A stretch of DNA of 64,000 bases from an uncultured Lachnospiraceae bacterium (GTDB lineage Bacteria; Bacillota; Clostridia; Lachnospirales; Lachnospiraceae): contig CAJTLB010000007.1 of NCBI GenBank assembly GCA_910577045.1, positions 118,817 to 182,816 of the forward strand. Direction: 5' to 3'. The notes below the pieces were generated by a model that saw only the letters and a program-made list of their open reading frames with translations, did no database searches and was not told the origin of the DNA. Within the stretch, counting starts at the first letter, position 1. Each line of letters begins with the position of its first letter. The position numbers and the translations under genes were made by a program. Positions 25,236-34,448 of the stretch are shown here, in pieces.

Positions 25236-27761
25236 ATGAATTATTATACGGAGCCAGTCGCAAAGAGTCCAAGAATTCCAGCATTAATAGACGATTTGTA
25301 CCAAAGGCTGCCAGAGATTGAAGCAGACCGGGCTGTTTTACTTACAGAGTCTTATAAAGAAACAGAAGGGCTGCCAATCATTACTAGGCGTGCATTGGCG
25401 TTTGAGAAAATTTTGGACAACATTCCGATTGTAATACGTCCGGGCGAGCTGATTCTTGGAAGCACGACAAAGAAGCCAAGAGGCTGCCAGGTGTTCCCGG
25501 AATTCTCTTTCGAGTGGCTGGAGGCAGAGTTTGACACTATTGCAGAACGTGCTGCAGATCCATTTTACATAGCAGACGAGACAAAGAAAACGCTGCATGA
25601 AGTCTATCAGTACTGGAAAGGGAAAACAACCAGTGAATTGGCTGCTTCCTATATGGCGCCAGAAGCCTTAACAGCACAGGCACACAATATGTTTACGGCT
25701 GGAAATTATTTTTATAATGGCGTGGGACATGTTACTGTAAAATATTGGGAAGTATTGGAGATTGGTTATAGCGGGATTCGTAAAAAGGCAGAAGAGGAAC
25801 TTGCCTTATGTAAACCAGGAGATGCAGATTATGCCAAAAAGAGCCATTTCTTACATGCGGTTATTACAAGCTGTAATGCAGTAATCCGCTATGCGAACCG
25901 TTATGCGGACTTGGCAGAAAAAGAAGCAGAAAACTGTAAGGATTCAGTTCGAAAAGCAGAGCTTTTACAAATGGCAAAGAATTGCCGCAGGGTCCCAGAA
26001 TTTGGCGCAACCAGTTTTTATGAGGCAATCCAGTCATTTTGGTTTGTACAAATGCTGCTTCAGGTGGAGTCTAGCGGACATTCTATTTCCCCAGGGCGTT
26101 TTGACCAATATATGTACCCATATTATAAAAAGGATTTGGATGAAGGCAAGATTACAAGGGAGTTTGCACAAGAATTAATTGATAATATTTGGGTGAAATT
26201 AAATGACTTGAATAAAGTAAGAGATGCTGCATCAGCAGAAGGTTTTGCAGGTTATGGGTTATTCCAGAACTTAATTGTGGGGGGCCAAGATTGTGAAGGC
26301 ATGGATGTAACCAATGATCTATCTTTTATGTGCTTAGAAGCATCCATTCAAGTACCTTTGCCACAACCATCCTTATCGATCCGTGTATGGAATGGAACGC
26401 CAACAGAATTAATGTTAAAAGCTGCCGAAGTAACACGGACGGGAATTGGGCTTCCTGCTTATTATAATGATGAAGTGATTATTCCAGCATTAGTAAATAG
26501 GGGCATTACGTTAGCAGATGCTAGGGAGTATAATATTATTGGCTGTGTGGAGCCACAGAAAGCTGGTAAAACAGAAGGTTGGCATGATGCAGCGTTCTTT
26601 AATATGTGCCGTGTGTTGGAATTGGTATTTTCTAATGGTATGGACAAAGGTGAACAGGTTGGGCTCCATACTGGGGAAGTAACCGAGATGAAAACCTTTG
26701 AAGAATTTTATAACGCTTATAAGGCACAGATGGAATATATGATTAGCCTGTTAGTCAATGCAGATAATGCTATTGATGTGGCGCATGCAGAACGATGCCC
26801 GCTGCCATTTGAATCCTGTATGTTGGATGATTGTATTAAACGAGGAAAGAGTACCCAGGAAGGCGGGGCCGTTTATAACTTTACAGGGCCGCAAGGGTTT
26901 GGCATTGCAAATGTAGCAGATTCTTTAAGTGCTGTTAGGAAACTGGTATTTGAAGATAAGGCAGTTACTATGGCAGAATTAAAGGAAGCTTTAGACAATA
27001 ATTTTGGAAAAGGCATTTCGCCAGAAAAGGCAGAAGAAGTGACAAAAGAAGTAGTAAAAGCAATGGTTTCTATGGGGAAAACAGTAAATGAAGAGCAAAT
27101 TGCACAAATTTTTGTTACAGCCCTTTCTGGAAGTGTAAGTGAACAACAAAAGAAACGGTATGAAGAAATTTTGGCATTGATTGAAGAGGTGCCAAAGTAT
27201 GGGAATGATATAGAAGAAGTAGATTTATTTGCCCGTGATGTGGCATATACCTATACAAGGCCATTAGAGAAGTATAAAAACCCAAGAGGAGGCATTTTCC
27301 AGGCAGGTTTATATCCTGTTTCAGCAAATGTCCCATTAGGGCAGCAGACAGGGGCAACACCAGATGGGCGCCTTGCAAATACCCCAGTAGCCGATGGAGT
27401 AGGGCCAATGTCGGGAAGAGATGTGCATGGGCCTACTGCAACAGCGAATTCTGTAGCAAGGCTAGACCATGCAATTGCCTCTAATGGAACATTGTTTAAC
27501 CAGAAATTCCATCCTTCTGCATTAAAGGGAAGGACAGGGCTTTTAAATTTTACAGCATTAATTCGGACCTTTTTTGATAAAAAGGGTATGCACATGCAGT
27601 TTAATGTAGTAAGCCGTGAAACTCTTTTGGATGCACAGAAGAATCCTGAAAAGTATAAAACACTTGTGGTGCGGGTGGCAGGCTATAGCGCTTTGTTTAC
27701 AACATTGTCCCGTTCCTTGCAGGATGATATTATAAACCGTACAGAACAAAACGGATTATAG
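25236..27761 (+). CDS. glycyl-radical 1,2-propanediol dehydratase (B12-independent), microcompartment signature enzyme
   Basis: The 841-residue glycyl-radical enzyme would dehydrate 1,2-propanediol to propionaldehyde. Active-site residues line up with B12-independent glycerol dehydratase at near-constant offset: His165, His282-Ser283, Tyr340, Cys437 and Glu439 in GCVEP, and Asp451. The glycyl radical is Gly816 in RVAGYSA, 25 residues from the end. Compared with glycerol dehydratase (787 residues) it has an inserted helical segment at about 590-635 resembling an encapsulation helix. GGAGGGACGGT precedes ATG 25236. The neighbouring lactaldehyde-forming aldolase and PduP/L/Q support propanediol rather than glycerol or choline as substrate. 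It is oxygen-sensitive and needs the activase encoded next. Confidence 0.92.
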   Translation: MNYYTEPVAKSPRIPALIDDLYQRLPEIEADRAVLLTESYKETEGLPIITRRALAFEKILDNIPIVIRPGELILGSTTKKPRGCQVFPEFSFEWLEAEFDTIAERAADPFYIADETKKTLHEVYQYWKGKTTSELAASYMAPEALTAQAHNMFTAGNYFYNGVGHVTVKYWEVLEIGYSGIRKKAEEELALCKPGDADYAKKSHFLHAVITSCNAVIRYANRYADLAEKEAENCKDSVRKAELLQMAKNCRRVPEFGATSFYEAIQSFWFVQMLLQVESSGHSISPGRFDQYMYPYYKKDLDEGKITREFAQELIDNIWVKLNDLNKVRDAASAEGFAGYGLFQNLIVGGQDCEGMDVTNDLSFMCLEASIQVPLPQPSLSIRVWNGTPTELMLKAAEVTRTGIGLPAYYNDEVIIPALVNRGITLADAREYNIIGCVEPQKAGKTEGWHDAAFFNMCRVLELVFSNGMDKGEQVGLHTGEVTEMKTFEEFYNAYKAQMEYMISLLVNADNAIDVAHAERCPLPFESCMLDDCIKRGKSTQEGGAVYNFTGPQGFGIANVADSLSAVRKLVFEDKAVTMAELKEALDNNFGKGISPEKAEEVTKEVVKAMVSMGKTVNEEQIAQIFVTALSGSVSEQQKKRYEEILALIEEVPKYGNDIEEVDLFARDVAYTYTRPLEKYKNPRGGIFQAGLYPVSANVPLGQQTGATPDGRLANTPVADGVGPMSGRDVHGPTATANSVARLDHAIASNGTLFNQKFHPSALKGRTGLLNFTALIRTFFDKKGMHMQFNVVSRETLLDAQKNPEKYKTLVVRVAGYSALFTTLSRSLQDDIINRTEQNGL

Positions 27762-27769
27762 GAGAGTTT

Positions 27770-28567
27770 ATGGAAGAAAACAGAGACTACTGGAAAACAG
27801 AGGGAAGGATATTTGATATTCAAAGATATTCGATCCATGATGGCCCAGGAATCCGTACAATTGTATTTTTAAAGGGGTGCTATCTCCGCTGCCGTTGGTG
27901 CTGTAACCCGGAGTCACAGGAATATAAAATACAGACTATGACAGTGGCAGGGAAGCCTAAAATTATGGGGCAAGACATTACAGTAGAAGAAGTAATGGCA
28001 GAGATAGATAAAGATGAGGCATATTACAGGCGGTCAAATGGTGGTATTACCTTATCCGGCGGGGAGTGCCTGTTCCAACCAGATTTTTCAGCAGCCCTTT
28101 TAAAGGCAGCAAAAGAAAAGGGTTATCATACTGCAATCGAATCAACAGGTTGTGCCCCTTATCAAGAAATACAAAAGCTTTTGCCTTACCTAGATTTGTA
28201 TTTAATGGATATTAAGCATATGGATTCAGACAAGCATAAGCAATTTACGGGGCAGCCAAACGAAAGGATATTGGAAAATGCTAGGCAGATAGCAATCGAT
28301 GCCAAAGAATTAATTATCCGTGTCCCAGTGATACCAACATTTAATAATACAAAAGAAGAAATCCGTGCGATTTCGGAGTTTGCTGCTTCCCTTCCAAATG
28401 TAAAACAGCTCCATTTACTTCCTTACCACCGTTTGGGGCAGGATAAATATACAGGGCTTGGAAGGACATATACATTAGCGGATATTGAGCCTATGGCGGA
28501 AGAATATATGCAGGGATTATTAGAGACTGCAAAACATTCTGGTCTTGCCTGCCAGATAGGAGGCTAG
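27770..28567 (+). CDS. glycyl-radical enzyme activating enzyme (radical SAM)
   Basis: The 265-residue protein has the radical-SAM cluster motif CxxxCxxC at Cys37, Cys41 and Cys44, the GGE motif (TLSGGECLF), and downstream VPVIPTFN and LPYHRLGQ strands of the activase family. It would place the radical on Gly816 of the dehydratase. It lacks the extra ferredoxin-like Cys-rich insert that most glycerol-dehydratase- or CutD-type activases carry after the SAM cluster, and so is closer in size to pyruvate formate-lyase activase. It lies 8 bases after the dehydratase gene. Confidence 0.92.
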   Translation: MEENRDYWKTEGRIFDIQRYSIHDGPGIRTIVFLKGCYLRCRWCCNPESQEYKIQTMTVAGKPKIMGQDITVEEVMAEIDKDEAYYRRSNGGITLSGGECLFQPDFSAALLKAAKEKGYHTAIESTGCAPYQEIQKLLPYLDLYLMDIKHMDSDKHKQFTGQPNERILENARQIAIDAKELIIRVPVIPTFNNTKEEIRAISEFAASLPNVKQLHLLPYHRLGQDKYTGLGRTYTLADIEPMAEEYMQGLLETAKHSGLACQIGG

Positions 28568-28568
28568 G

Positions 28569-28931
28569 ATGGATATGGAAGATAAAATGAGGATTGTGCA
28601 GGAATTAGTGCCTGGGAAACAAATTACATTGGCACATATTATTGCAAACCCAGATACAATCCTTTATCAGAAATTGGGCCTTGACCCTGCAGTGGATTAT
28701 ACAGGGGGAGGGGCAATTGGCATACTAACGATAAGCCCTAGTGAAACGGCTGTAATTGCTGCTGATCTGGCAATGAAAGCGTCAGGGGCAGAACTTGGTT
28801 TTGTAGACCGGTTTAGTGGGACTTTAATTATAACAGGGAGTATTTCAGCAGTAGAGGCTTCGTTAAGGGCTATTTTGGACTATACAAAAGAAAAACTTTC
28901 TTTTACTGTTTGTGAGATTACAAGAACCTAA
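28569..28931 (+). CDS. pduU: microcompartment shell protein, PduU/EutS type (permuted BMC)
   Basis: The 120-residue protein matches PduU almost end to end: VPGKQITLAHIIANP in the N-terminal beta-barrel segment, AIGILTISPSE, GFVDRFSG and a terminal CEITRT. This is the circularly permuted single BMC domain that forms hexamers capped by a small beta barrel. It sits directly after the activase with 1 base between. The family forms part of the shell facets. Confidence 0.92.
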   Translation: MDMEDKMRIVQELVPGKQITLAHIIANPDTILYQKLGLDPAVDYTGGGAIGILTISPSETAVIAADLAMKASGAELGFVDRFSGTLIITGSISAVEASLRAILDYTKEKLSFTVCEITRT

Positions 28932-28957
28932 TTTTGGGTACATAAAGTGGTGGCAAA

Positions 28958-29386
28958 ATGAAAAAAATAATATTAATGGGCCGCAGCGAGTGTGGGAAAA
29001 CCACATTAACACAAGCAATGCGAGGAGAAAGGATTAATTATCATAAAACGCAGTATATTAATAATTATGATATAATTATTGATACCCCAGGCGAATATGC
29101 AGAAAATAAGGTGCTTGGAAGGGCACTGGCACTATATTCTTATGAGGCAGATGTAGTTGGTTTGTTAGTAAGTGCAAGGGAACAGTATCCATTGTACCCA
29201 CCCAATATTACTTGTATGGTAAACCGGGAAGTAATTGGGATAGTAACACAGATTGACCAGCCAGATGCCAGGCCAGAACTGGTGGCAGGCTGGTTAAAAG
29301 ATGCCGGATGTAAGGATATTTTCTTTGTCAGTTCTGTAACAGGAGAGGGCATAGAAGAAATATTGGATTATTTGCGGGAAAAATAA
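28958..29386 (+). CDS. pduV: PduV/EutP-like small GTPase
   Basis: The 142-residue protein has a P-loop GRSECGKTT at residues 8-16, a switch-like DTPGEY, and a TQID guanine-recognition motif. These are features of the Ras-like PduV/EutP family, linked to positioning of microcompartments. It is the usual length for the family. The ribosome site is weak (AAAGTGGTGG). Confidence 0.88.
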   Translation: MKKIILMGRSECGKTTLTQAMRGERINYHKTQYINNYDIIIDTPGEYAENKVLGRALALYSYEADVVGLLVSAREQYPLYPPNITCMVNREVIGIVTQIDQPDARPELVAGWLKDAGCKDIFFVSSVTGEGIEEILDYLREK

Positions 29387-29435
29387 AACAAAAAAGCAAA
29401 ATATTATGTTTTAACAAAATTAAGGAGGATAAGAA

Positions 29436-30239
29436 ATGGTATCAGAATACGAAATCAAAAAACAAATTTGTGACATCGGTAAGAGGATTTACGACAGGAA
29501 TATGGTAGCAGCAAATGACGGGAATATTTCTGTTAAGTTAAATGACAATGAGTTTTTATGTACTCCTACCGGGGTAAGCAAGGGCTTTATGACACCAGAT
29601 TATATCTGTAAAGTGGACAAGAATGGCAAGGTTCTTCAGGCAAATGGAAATTTCAGGCCTTCTTCTGAAATTAAAATGCACATGAGAGTATATCAGTGCC
29701 GTCCAGATGTAGGGGCAGTTGTCCATGCACATCCTACTTTTGCAACTTCTTTTGCAATTGCAGGTATTCCTCTTACCCAGCCAATTATGCCAGAGGCAGT
29801 TATTGCGCTTGGTTGTGTCCCAATTGCAAAGTATGGCAGGCCATCTACAGAAGAAATCCCAGATGCAGTAGAAGAGTGGCTTCCATATTATGACGCTGTA
29901 TTATTGGAAAGCCATGGGGCATTGACCTTTAGCACAGATTTGTTAAATGCTTACCATAAGATGGAATCTGTAGAATTTTATGCAGAACTTTTGTATAAGT
30001 CCAGGCAGCTTGGCGGCCCAAAGGAATTTACGCCAGAGCAGGTAGAGCAGTTATATGAAATTAGGAGACAATTTGGCCTTCCTGGAAAACATCCAGCAAA
30101 TGTTTGCCCAAATGCAAAGGCTGGCAAGCCTAGCTGCCATAGCTGTGGCGGAAGTTGCCATAGTGCAGCTGGTTCTGAGACAGATGCAGTAGTAGCTGAA
30201 ATTACAAAACGTGTAATGGAGCAGTTAAAATTGAAATAA
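29436..30239 (+). CDS. fucA: class II L-fuculose/L-rhamnulose-1-phosphate aldolase with encapsulation peptide
   Basis: The 267-residue protein has the zinc-aldolase core: NDGNIS, SSEIKMHM with the catalytic Glu (about 78), HAHP with two zinc His residues, and ESHG with the third. It would split the deoxysugar phosphate into dihydroxyacetone phosphate and lactaldehyde. After residue 215 a Cys/Gly-rich linker (CHSCGGSC) leads to an amphipathic helix, VAEITKRVMEQL, typical of microcompartment-targeting peptides. The enzyme is therefore probably inside the shell. Its presence marks the locus as the fucose/rhamnose type known from Lachnoclostridium phytofermentans. AAGGAGGAT precedes ATG 29436. 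Confidence 0.92.
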   Translation: MVSEYEIKKQICDIGKRIYDRNMVAANDGNISVKLNDNEFLCTPTGVSKGFMTPDYICKVDKNGKVLQANGNFRPSSEIKMHMRVYQCRPDVGAVVHAHPTFATSFAIAGIPLTQPIMPEAVIALGCVPIAKYGRPSTEEIPDAVEEWLPYYDAVLLESHGALTFSTDLLNAYHKMESVEFYAELLYKSRQLGGPKEFTPEQVEQLYEIRRQFGLPGKHPANVCPNAKAGKPSCHSCGGSCHSAAGSETDAVVAEITKRVMEQLKLK

Positions 30240-30257
30240 GCTAAGGGAGAGCATTGT

Positions 30258-30749
30258 ATGGTACAGGAACAGGAAATCAATAAAATGGTGGCATCAGTAA
30301 TGGGTGCTATAACAGATACCATTAGTATCCATATCTCTTTAAAGCAGGCAAAGGAATTAACAGAGAGAGTGGAAGCAAAGGCAAAAGAAATGGGAGTTAA
30401 TGCAGTGATAGCAATATCTAACGCATGTGCAAACCCTGTTGCTGTCCATTGTATGGATAATTCCTATATAGCAAGTTATGATGTGGCATTCCAAAAAGCG
30501 TATACAGTAGTAGCGCTTAAAATGCCAACGATTGAACTAAAACAATTAAGCCAGCCAGGAGGCCCCCTTTATGGGATACAGCATACTAACCAGGGAAGAA
30601 TCGTTATCTTTGGCGGCGGTGAGCCGCTTATGTCCAATGGGCGGATTGTAGGAGGCCTTGGAGTAAGCGGCGGTTCTGAAGAACAAGACACAGAATTGGC
30701 GGCATATGGCAGGCAGGTATTTGAAGAAATAAATAATTATATAAAATAA
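30258..30749 (+). CDS. GlcG/HbpS-like (PduO C-terminal type) protein of the microcompartment
   Basis: The 163-residue protein is one GlcG/HbpS domain (DUF336), with conserved GG-rich loops (IFGGGEPL, GGLGVSGGS). An N-terminal amphipathic helix (INKMVASVMGAI) resembles a cargo-targeting peptide. Related domains occur at the C-terminus of PduO and bind haem or cofactors; their role in glycyl-radical microcompartments is not settled. GGGAGAG precedes ATG 30258. It is tightly spaced within the operon. Confidence 0.8.
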   Translation: MVQEQEINKMVASVMGAITDTISIHISLKQAKELTERVEAKAKEMGVNAVIAISNACANPVAVHCMDNSYIASYDVAFQKAYTVVALKMPTIELKQLSQPGGPLYGIQHTNQGRIVIFGGGEPLMSNGRIVGGLGVSGGSEEQDTELAAYGRQVFEEINNYIK

Positions 30750-30763
30750 GAGGAGGTTTTGAG

Positions 30764-32152
30764 GTGGCAATTGAAGAAAAAGAACTGCAGGAAATTGTCA
30801 AAGGCGTTATGGCGAAACTGCAGGGAGAAACAAAACCCTCGGCAAAGAAATTAGGCATTTTTGAAGATATGAACGATGCAATAGCGAAAGCAAAAGAAGC
30901 ACAAAAAATTATGCAGAAAATGCCTATGGATTTCCGTGAAAAAATTATTACAAATATTCGCAGGAAAACAAAAGAAAATGCGGAAACTCTTGCCCGTATG
31001 GGTGTAGAAGAAACCGGGATGGGAAACGTAGGGGATAAGATTTTAAAGCATCATCTTTTAGCTGAAAAAACACCTGGAACAGAGGATATTACAACAACTG
31101 CATGGTCAGGTGACAGAGGCCTTACCTTAATTGAAATGGGGCCATTTGGCGTAATTGGCGCAATTACTCCTTGTACGAACCCAAGTGAAACTATTTTGTG
31201 TAATAGCATTGGCATGATTGCTGGCGGAAATACTGTAGTATTCTGCCCACATCCAGCAGCAATTAAAGTGTCACAGTTTGCTATCCAATTGGTAAATGAA
31301 GCTTCTGTTGAAGCAGGAGGCCCAGAAAATATTGCAGTTTCTGTAGAAAAACCTACAATGGAAGCAAGCAAAATTATGATGGCACATAAGGACATTCCAT
31401 TAATTGCAGCAACAGGAGGGCCAGGTGTTGTTACGACTGTCCTTTCTTCTGGAAAAAGAGGAATTGGGGCAGGTGCTGGAAATCCACCAGTAGTAGTAGA
31501 TGAGACAGCAGATATTAAAAAGGCAGCAATTGATATTGTAAATGGCTGTACATTTGACAATAACCTTCCATGTATTGCAGAGAAGGAAGTTGTTGCAGTT
31601 AGCCAGATTGCAGATGAATTAATTTACCATATGATAGAAAATGGCTGTTATGTAGCTTCAAAAGAAGAACAAGATAAGCTGGTTGCAACTGTATTAACAC
31701 CAAAGGGATTAAATAGAAAATGTGTAGGGCGTGATGCCAAGACATTGTTATCTATGATAGGGGTGACTGCACCAGAAAATACTCGTTGCATTATTTTTGA
31801 GGGGCCAAAAGAACATCCATTAATTGCAGAAGAGCTAATGATGCCAATTCTTGGTATTGTAAGGGCAAAGGATGTAGATGATGCAATTGAGCAGGCTGTA
31901 TGGCTAGAGCATGGCAACCGCCATTCTGCACATATGCACTCAAAAAATGTAGAGAACTTAACAAAATTTGGGAAAGCAATTGATACTGCAATTTTTGTAA
32001 AAAATGCGCCATCTTATGCGGCTCTTGGTTTTGGCGGAGAAGGGTTTTGTACCTTTACGATCGCAAGCCGTACAGGGGAAGGTCTTACATCAGCAAGTAC
32101 CTTTACCAAAAGAAGACGTTGCGTAATGTCAGATAGCCTTTGTGTTAGATAA
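30764..32152 (+). CDS. pduP: CoA-acylating propionaldehyde dehydrogenase (PduP)
   Basis: The 462-residue aldehyde dehydrogenase has the catalytic Cys in DNNLPCIAEK and glycine-rich nucleotide-binding segments (ATGGPGVV). It oxidises propionaldehyde to propionyl-CoA with NAD+. The first 18 residues (LQEIVKGVMAKL) form the encapsulation peptide known for PduP. The start is GTG 30764 with GAGGAGG 6 bases before. The C-terminal PSYAALGFGGEG and TFTKRRR match the family. Confidence 0.93.
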   Translation: MAIEEKELQEIVKGVMAKLQGETKPSAKKLGIFEDMNDAIAKAKEAQKIMQKMPMDFREKIITNIRRKTKENAETLARMGVEETGMGNVGDKILKHHLLAEKTPGTEDITTTAWSGDRGLTLIEMGPFGVIGAITPCTNPSETILCNSIGMIAGGNTVVFCPHPAAIKVSQFAIQLVNEASVEAGGPENIAVSVEKPTMEASKIMMAHKDIPLIAATGGPGVVTTVLSSGKRGIGAGAGNPPVVVDETADIKKAAIDIVNGCTFDNNLPCIAEKEVVAVSQIADELIYHMIENGCYVASKEEQDKLVATVLTPKGLNRKCVGRDAKTLLSMIGVTAPENTRCIIFEGPKEHPLIAEELMMPILGIVRAKDVDDAIEQAVWLEHGNRHSAHMHSKNVENLTKFGKAIDTAIFVKNAPSYAALGFGGEGFCTFTIASRTGEGLTSASTFTKRRRCVMSDSLCVR

Positions 32153-32180
32153 TTGCGCAGGAAGAAAGGAGATAACAGCA

Positions 32181-33395
32181 ATGGATATGAATTCAGTCAA
32201 TATTGAAGAAATTGTAAAACAAGTTCTTCAGGGCATGACAGGCCAGAGTGTACAAAGTAGCGTAGCACCTGCTCCTAAGGCAACTGGCGCAATCCCTAAA
32301 ACAGCTAGGGTAGCAATGCTGACAGGTATTGAGAAAATTGAGTTACAGGAATATCCTATCCCAGAAATTGGAGATGGGGATATTTTAGTAAAAGTAGAAG
32401 GTTGTGGTATCTGTGGGACAGATGCACATGAATATAAAAGAGACCCATTTAGCTTGATTCCAGTAGTCCTTGGGCATGAAGGGACTGGAGAAATTGTAAA
32501 AATGGGTAAAGATGTAAAGAAAGACAGTGCAGGAAAAGATTTACATATTGGTGACAAGGTTGTTACTTGCATGATTTTTAAAGATAATCCAGACATTACA
32601 ATGTTTGACTTAAATAAACAGAATGTAGGCGGTGCTGATGTATATGGCTTACTTCCAGATGATGAGAAACACTTAAATGGATGGTTTTCTGACTATATTG
32701 TAATCCGCCAAGGTTCTACGGTATTTAATGTAAGCGATTTGGATTTAGACTCCCGTATTTTAATTGAGCCTTGTGCTGTATTGGTACATGCAGTAGAAAG
32801 GGCAAAAACAACAGGAATTCTTCGTTTTAACAGTAGGGTAGTAGTACAGGGCTGTGGGCCAATTGGGCTTATCTGCATTGCTGTACTTCGGACAATGGGA
32901 ATTGAAAATATTGTGGCAGTAGATGGCGAACAGAAAAGGCTTGATTTTGCTAAGGAGATGGGCGCAGGCAAGACAGTGAACTTTAAAGAGCATAAGGGCA
33001 TTGAAGCACTTGCTGATGGAGTAAAAGAAGCGTTTGGTGGATATTTGGCAGATTTTGCATTCCAATGTACAGGTTCCCCTGTAGCCCATAGCAATATTTA
33101 CAAGTTTATCCGCAATGGCGGAGGGCTTTGTGAATTAGGCTTCTTTATTAATGGAGGAGACGCAACGATTAACCCTCATTTTGATATTTGTTCCAAGGAA
33201 ATTACAATTGTGGGCTCTTGGGTATATACATTAAGAGATTATGCGACTACCTTTGATTTTTTAAAGAGGGCAAAGGGAATTGGGCTTCCAATGAATAAGC
33301 TGATTACCCATAAGTTTTCTTTAGAGGATATTAATGAAGGATTTAAGACGAACCTGAAAATGGAAGGCTTAAAGATTGCTATTGTCAATAAATAA
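32181..33395 (+). CDS. zinc-dependent medium-chain alcohol dehydrogenase with encapsulation peptide
   Basis: The 404-residue protein begins with an encapsulation-type helix (IEEIVKQVLQGM) and a flexible Ala/Pro linker. The MDR core has GCGICGTDAHEY and GHEG (catalytic zinc) and GCGPIGL (NAD binding). The four-Cys structural zinc lobe is not evident. I start at ATG 32181 (AAAGGAG 8 bases upstream), since the longer TTG reading at 32142 overlaps pduP without a ribosome site. Likely roles are reduction of lactaldehyde to propanediol or of propionaldehyde to propanol. A second, iron-type dehydrogenase ends the operon, so the two may divide these steps. Confidence 0.85.
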   Translation: MDMNSVNIEEIVKQVLQGMTGQSVQSSVAPAPKATGAIPKTARVAMLTGIEKIELQEYPIPEIGDGDILVKVEGCGICGTDAHEYKRDPFSLIPVVLGHEGTGEIVKMGKDVKKDSAGKDLHIGDKVVTCMIFKDNPDITMFDLNKQNVGGADVYGLLPDDEKHLNGWFSDYIVIRQGSTVFNVSDLDLDSRILIEPCAVLVHAVERAKTTGILRFNSRVVVQGCGPIGLICIAVLRTMGIENIVAVDGEQKRLDFAKEMGAGKTVNFKEHKGIEALADGVKEAFGGYLADFAFQCTGSPVAHSNIYKFIRNGGGLCELGFFINGGDATINPHFDICSKEITIVGSWVYTLRDYATTFDFLKRAKGIGLPMNKLITHKFSLEDINEGFKTNLKMEGLKIAIVNK

Positions 33396-33418
33396 TAACA
33401 GTCTGAGGAGAAAAAACG

Positions 33419-33733
33419 ATGGCAAAGGCAGTTGGGATTATAGAAGTATATGGCCTGGTGGCAGCTTTTGTAGCAGCGGATGCCGCATGTAAGGCAGCAG
33501 ATGTAACATTAGAGACCTTTGATAAAAATAAGCCTGCAAATGCAGATAAGCTTCCAGTGCCATTAATTGTACTGGTAAAGTTCAGGGGCGATGTTTCCGC
33601 AGTCGAGGCTGCTATGGAGGCAGCGCAGGAAGCTGCTAATACCGTGTCCGGCGTAGTATCAAAATATGTAATTGCAAGTCCAGAGACAGATACAGAGAAA
33701 ATGCTGAAGCTTAGTGGTCTGGATAAAAGTTAG
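33419..33733 (+). CDS. microcompartment shell protein (BMC-H) with internal loop
   Basis: The 104-residue single BMC domain opens with VGIIEVYGLVAAFVAADAACKAADV. It carries a Lys/Pro/Ala-rich insertion (NKPANADKLPVP) at about 38-50, longer than in PduA-type proteins, that would alter the hexamer face. GAGGAGAAA precedes ATG 33419. Four similar shell genes follow in a row. Confidence 0.9.
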   Translation: MAKAVGIIEVYGLVAAFVAADAACKAADVTLETFDKNKPANADKLPVPLIVLVKFRGDVSAVEAAMEAAQEAANTVSGVVSKYVIASPETDTEKMLKLSGLDKS

Positions 33734-33792
33734 TAGGTTCAGGATAAGTATAAAAAAATAAACTGGGATAACAAAAACAGGAGGAAATAAAA

Positions 33793-34071
33793 ATGGCACA
33801 AGAAGCATTAGGAATGGTAGAAACAAGAGGTTTAGTAGCAGCAATTGAGGCAGCAGATGCTATGGTAAAAGCAGCAGAAGTAACATTAATTGGAACAGAG
33901 AAGATTGGTTCTGGATTAGTAAGTGTTATGGTAAGAGGAGATGTAGGAGCTGTAAAGGCTGCAACAGAAGTAGGCGGAAGCGCAGCAAGTAAGCTGGGTG
34001 AATTAGTAGCAGTACATGTAATTCCTAGACCACATACAGATGTAGAAAAGATTCTTCCTACTCTGAAATAA
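33793..34071 (+). CDS. microcompartment shell protein (BMC-H, PduA/J type)
   Basis: The 92-residue canonical BMC-H hexamer protein contains ALGMVETRGLVAAIEAAD, the KIGSG pore-region motif and RPHTDVEKILP. It is a close paralogue of the shell gene at 34449; their first 60 or so bases are almost identical. AGGAGG lies 6 bases before the ATG. It is probably a main facet protein. Confidence 0.93.
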   Translation: MAQEALGMVETRGLVAAIEAADAMVKAAEVTLIGTEKIGSGLVSVMVRGDVGAVKAATEVGGSAASKLGELVAVHVIPRPHTDVEKILPTLK

Positions 34072-34110
34072 GCTGCGTTATAAAAAATGCCAGTTAAAGG
34101 AGCAGGGCGC

Positions 34111-34434
34111 ATGAAATCATTAGGGTTTATTGAGATTCCTAGTGTGGCAGCCGCTGTGGATGCACTAGATGTCATGTGCAAAACAGCAGACGTAGAATTT
34201 GTCACATGGGAGAGAAAAATGGGTGGAAGGCTTGTTACTGTAATTGTACAGGGTGAAGTGGCAGCCGTAACACAGGCAGTAGAAAGTGCAGTACAGTCTG
34301 CCATATTAAAGCCGGCAGCCTATGCTGTCATCGCAAATCCTCATGAGGAGCTTTGGAAGATTATTGAGCTTAGTCAGAAAAAGCTGCGTGGTATGGCAGA
34401 AGAAGTAGAAGACAAAACAATGTCCGAAGTATAG
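34111..34434 (+). CDS. microcompartment shell protein (BMC-H) with C-terminal extension
   Basis: The 107-residue protein has a diverged BMC domain (LGFIEIPSVAAAVDALDVMCKTADV; pore region WERKMGGRL). A charged C-terminal extension (about 88-107, EEVEDKTMSEV) is not found in its neighbours. ATG 34111 is chosen because AAAGGAG lies just upstream; the in-frame ATG at 34087 lacks one. The extension could face cargo or shell exterior. Confidence 0.85.
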   Translation: MKSLGFIEIPSVAAAVDALDVMCKTADVEFVTWERKMGGRLVTVIVQGEVAAVTQAVESAVQSAILKPAAYAVIANPHEELWKIIELSQKKLRGMAEEVEDKTMSEV

Positions 34435-34448
34435 AAAGGAGATTTCAA

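Noticed and set aside
25236..27761. Choline trimethylamine-lyase (CutC) or glycerol dehydratase as the identity of the glycyl-radical enzyme
   Set aside because: The neighbouring lactaldehyde-forming aldolase and PduP/PduL/PduQ set fit propanediol; no choline transport or 1,3-propanediol dehydrogenase genes are present.
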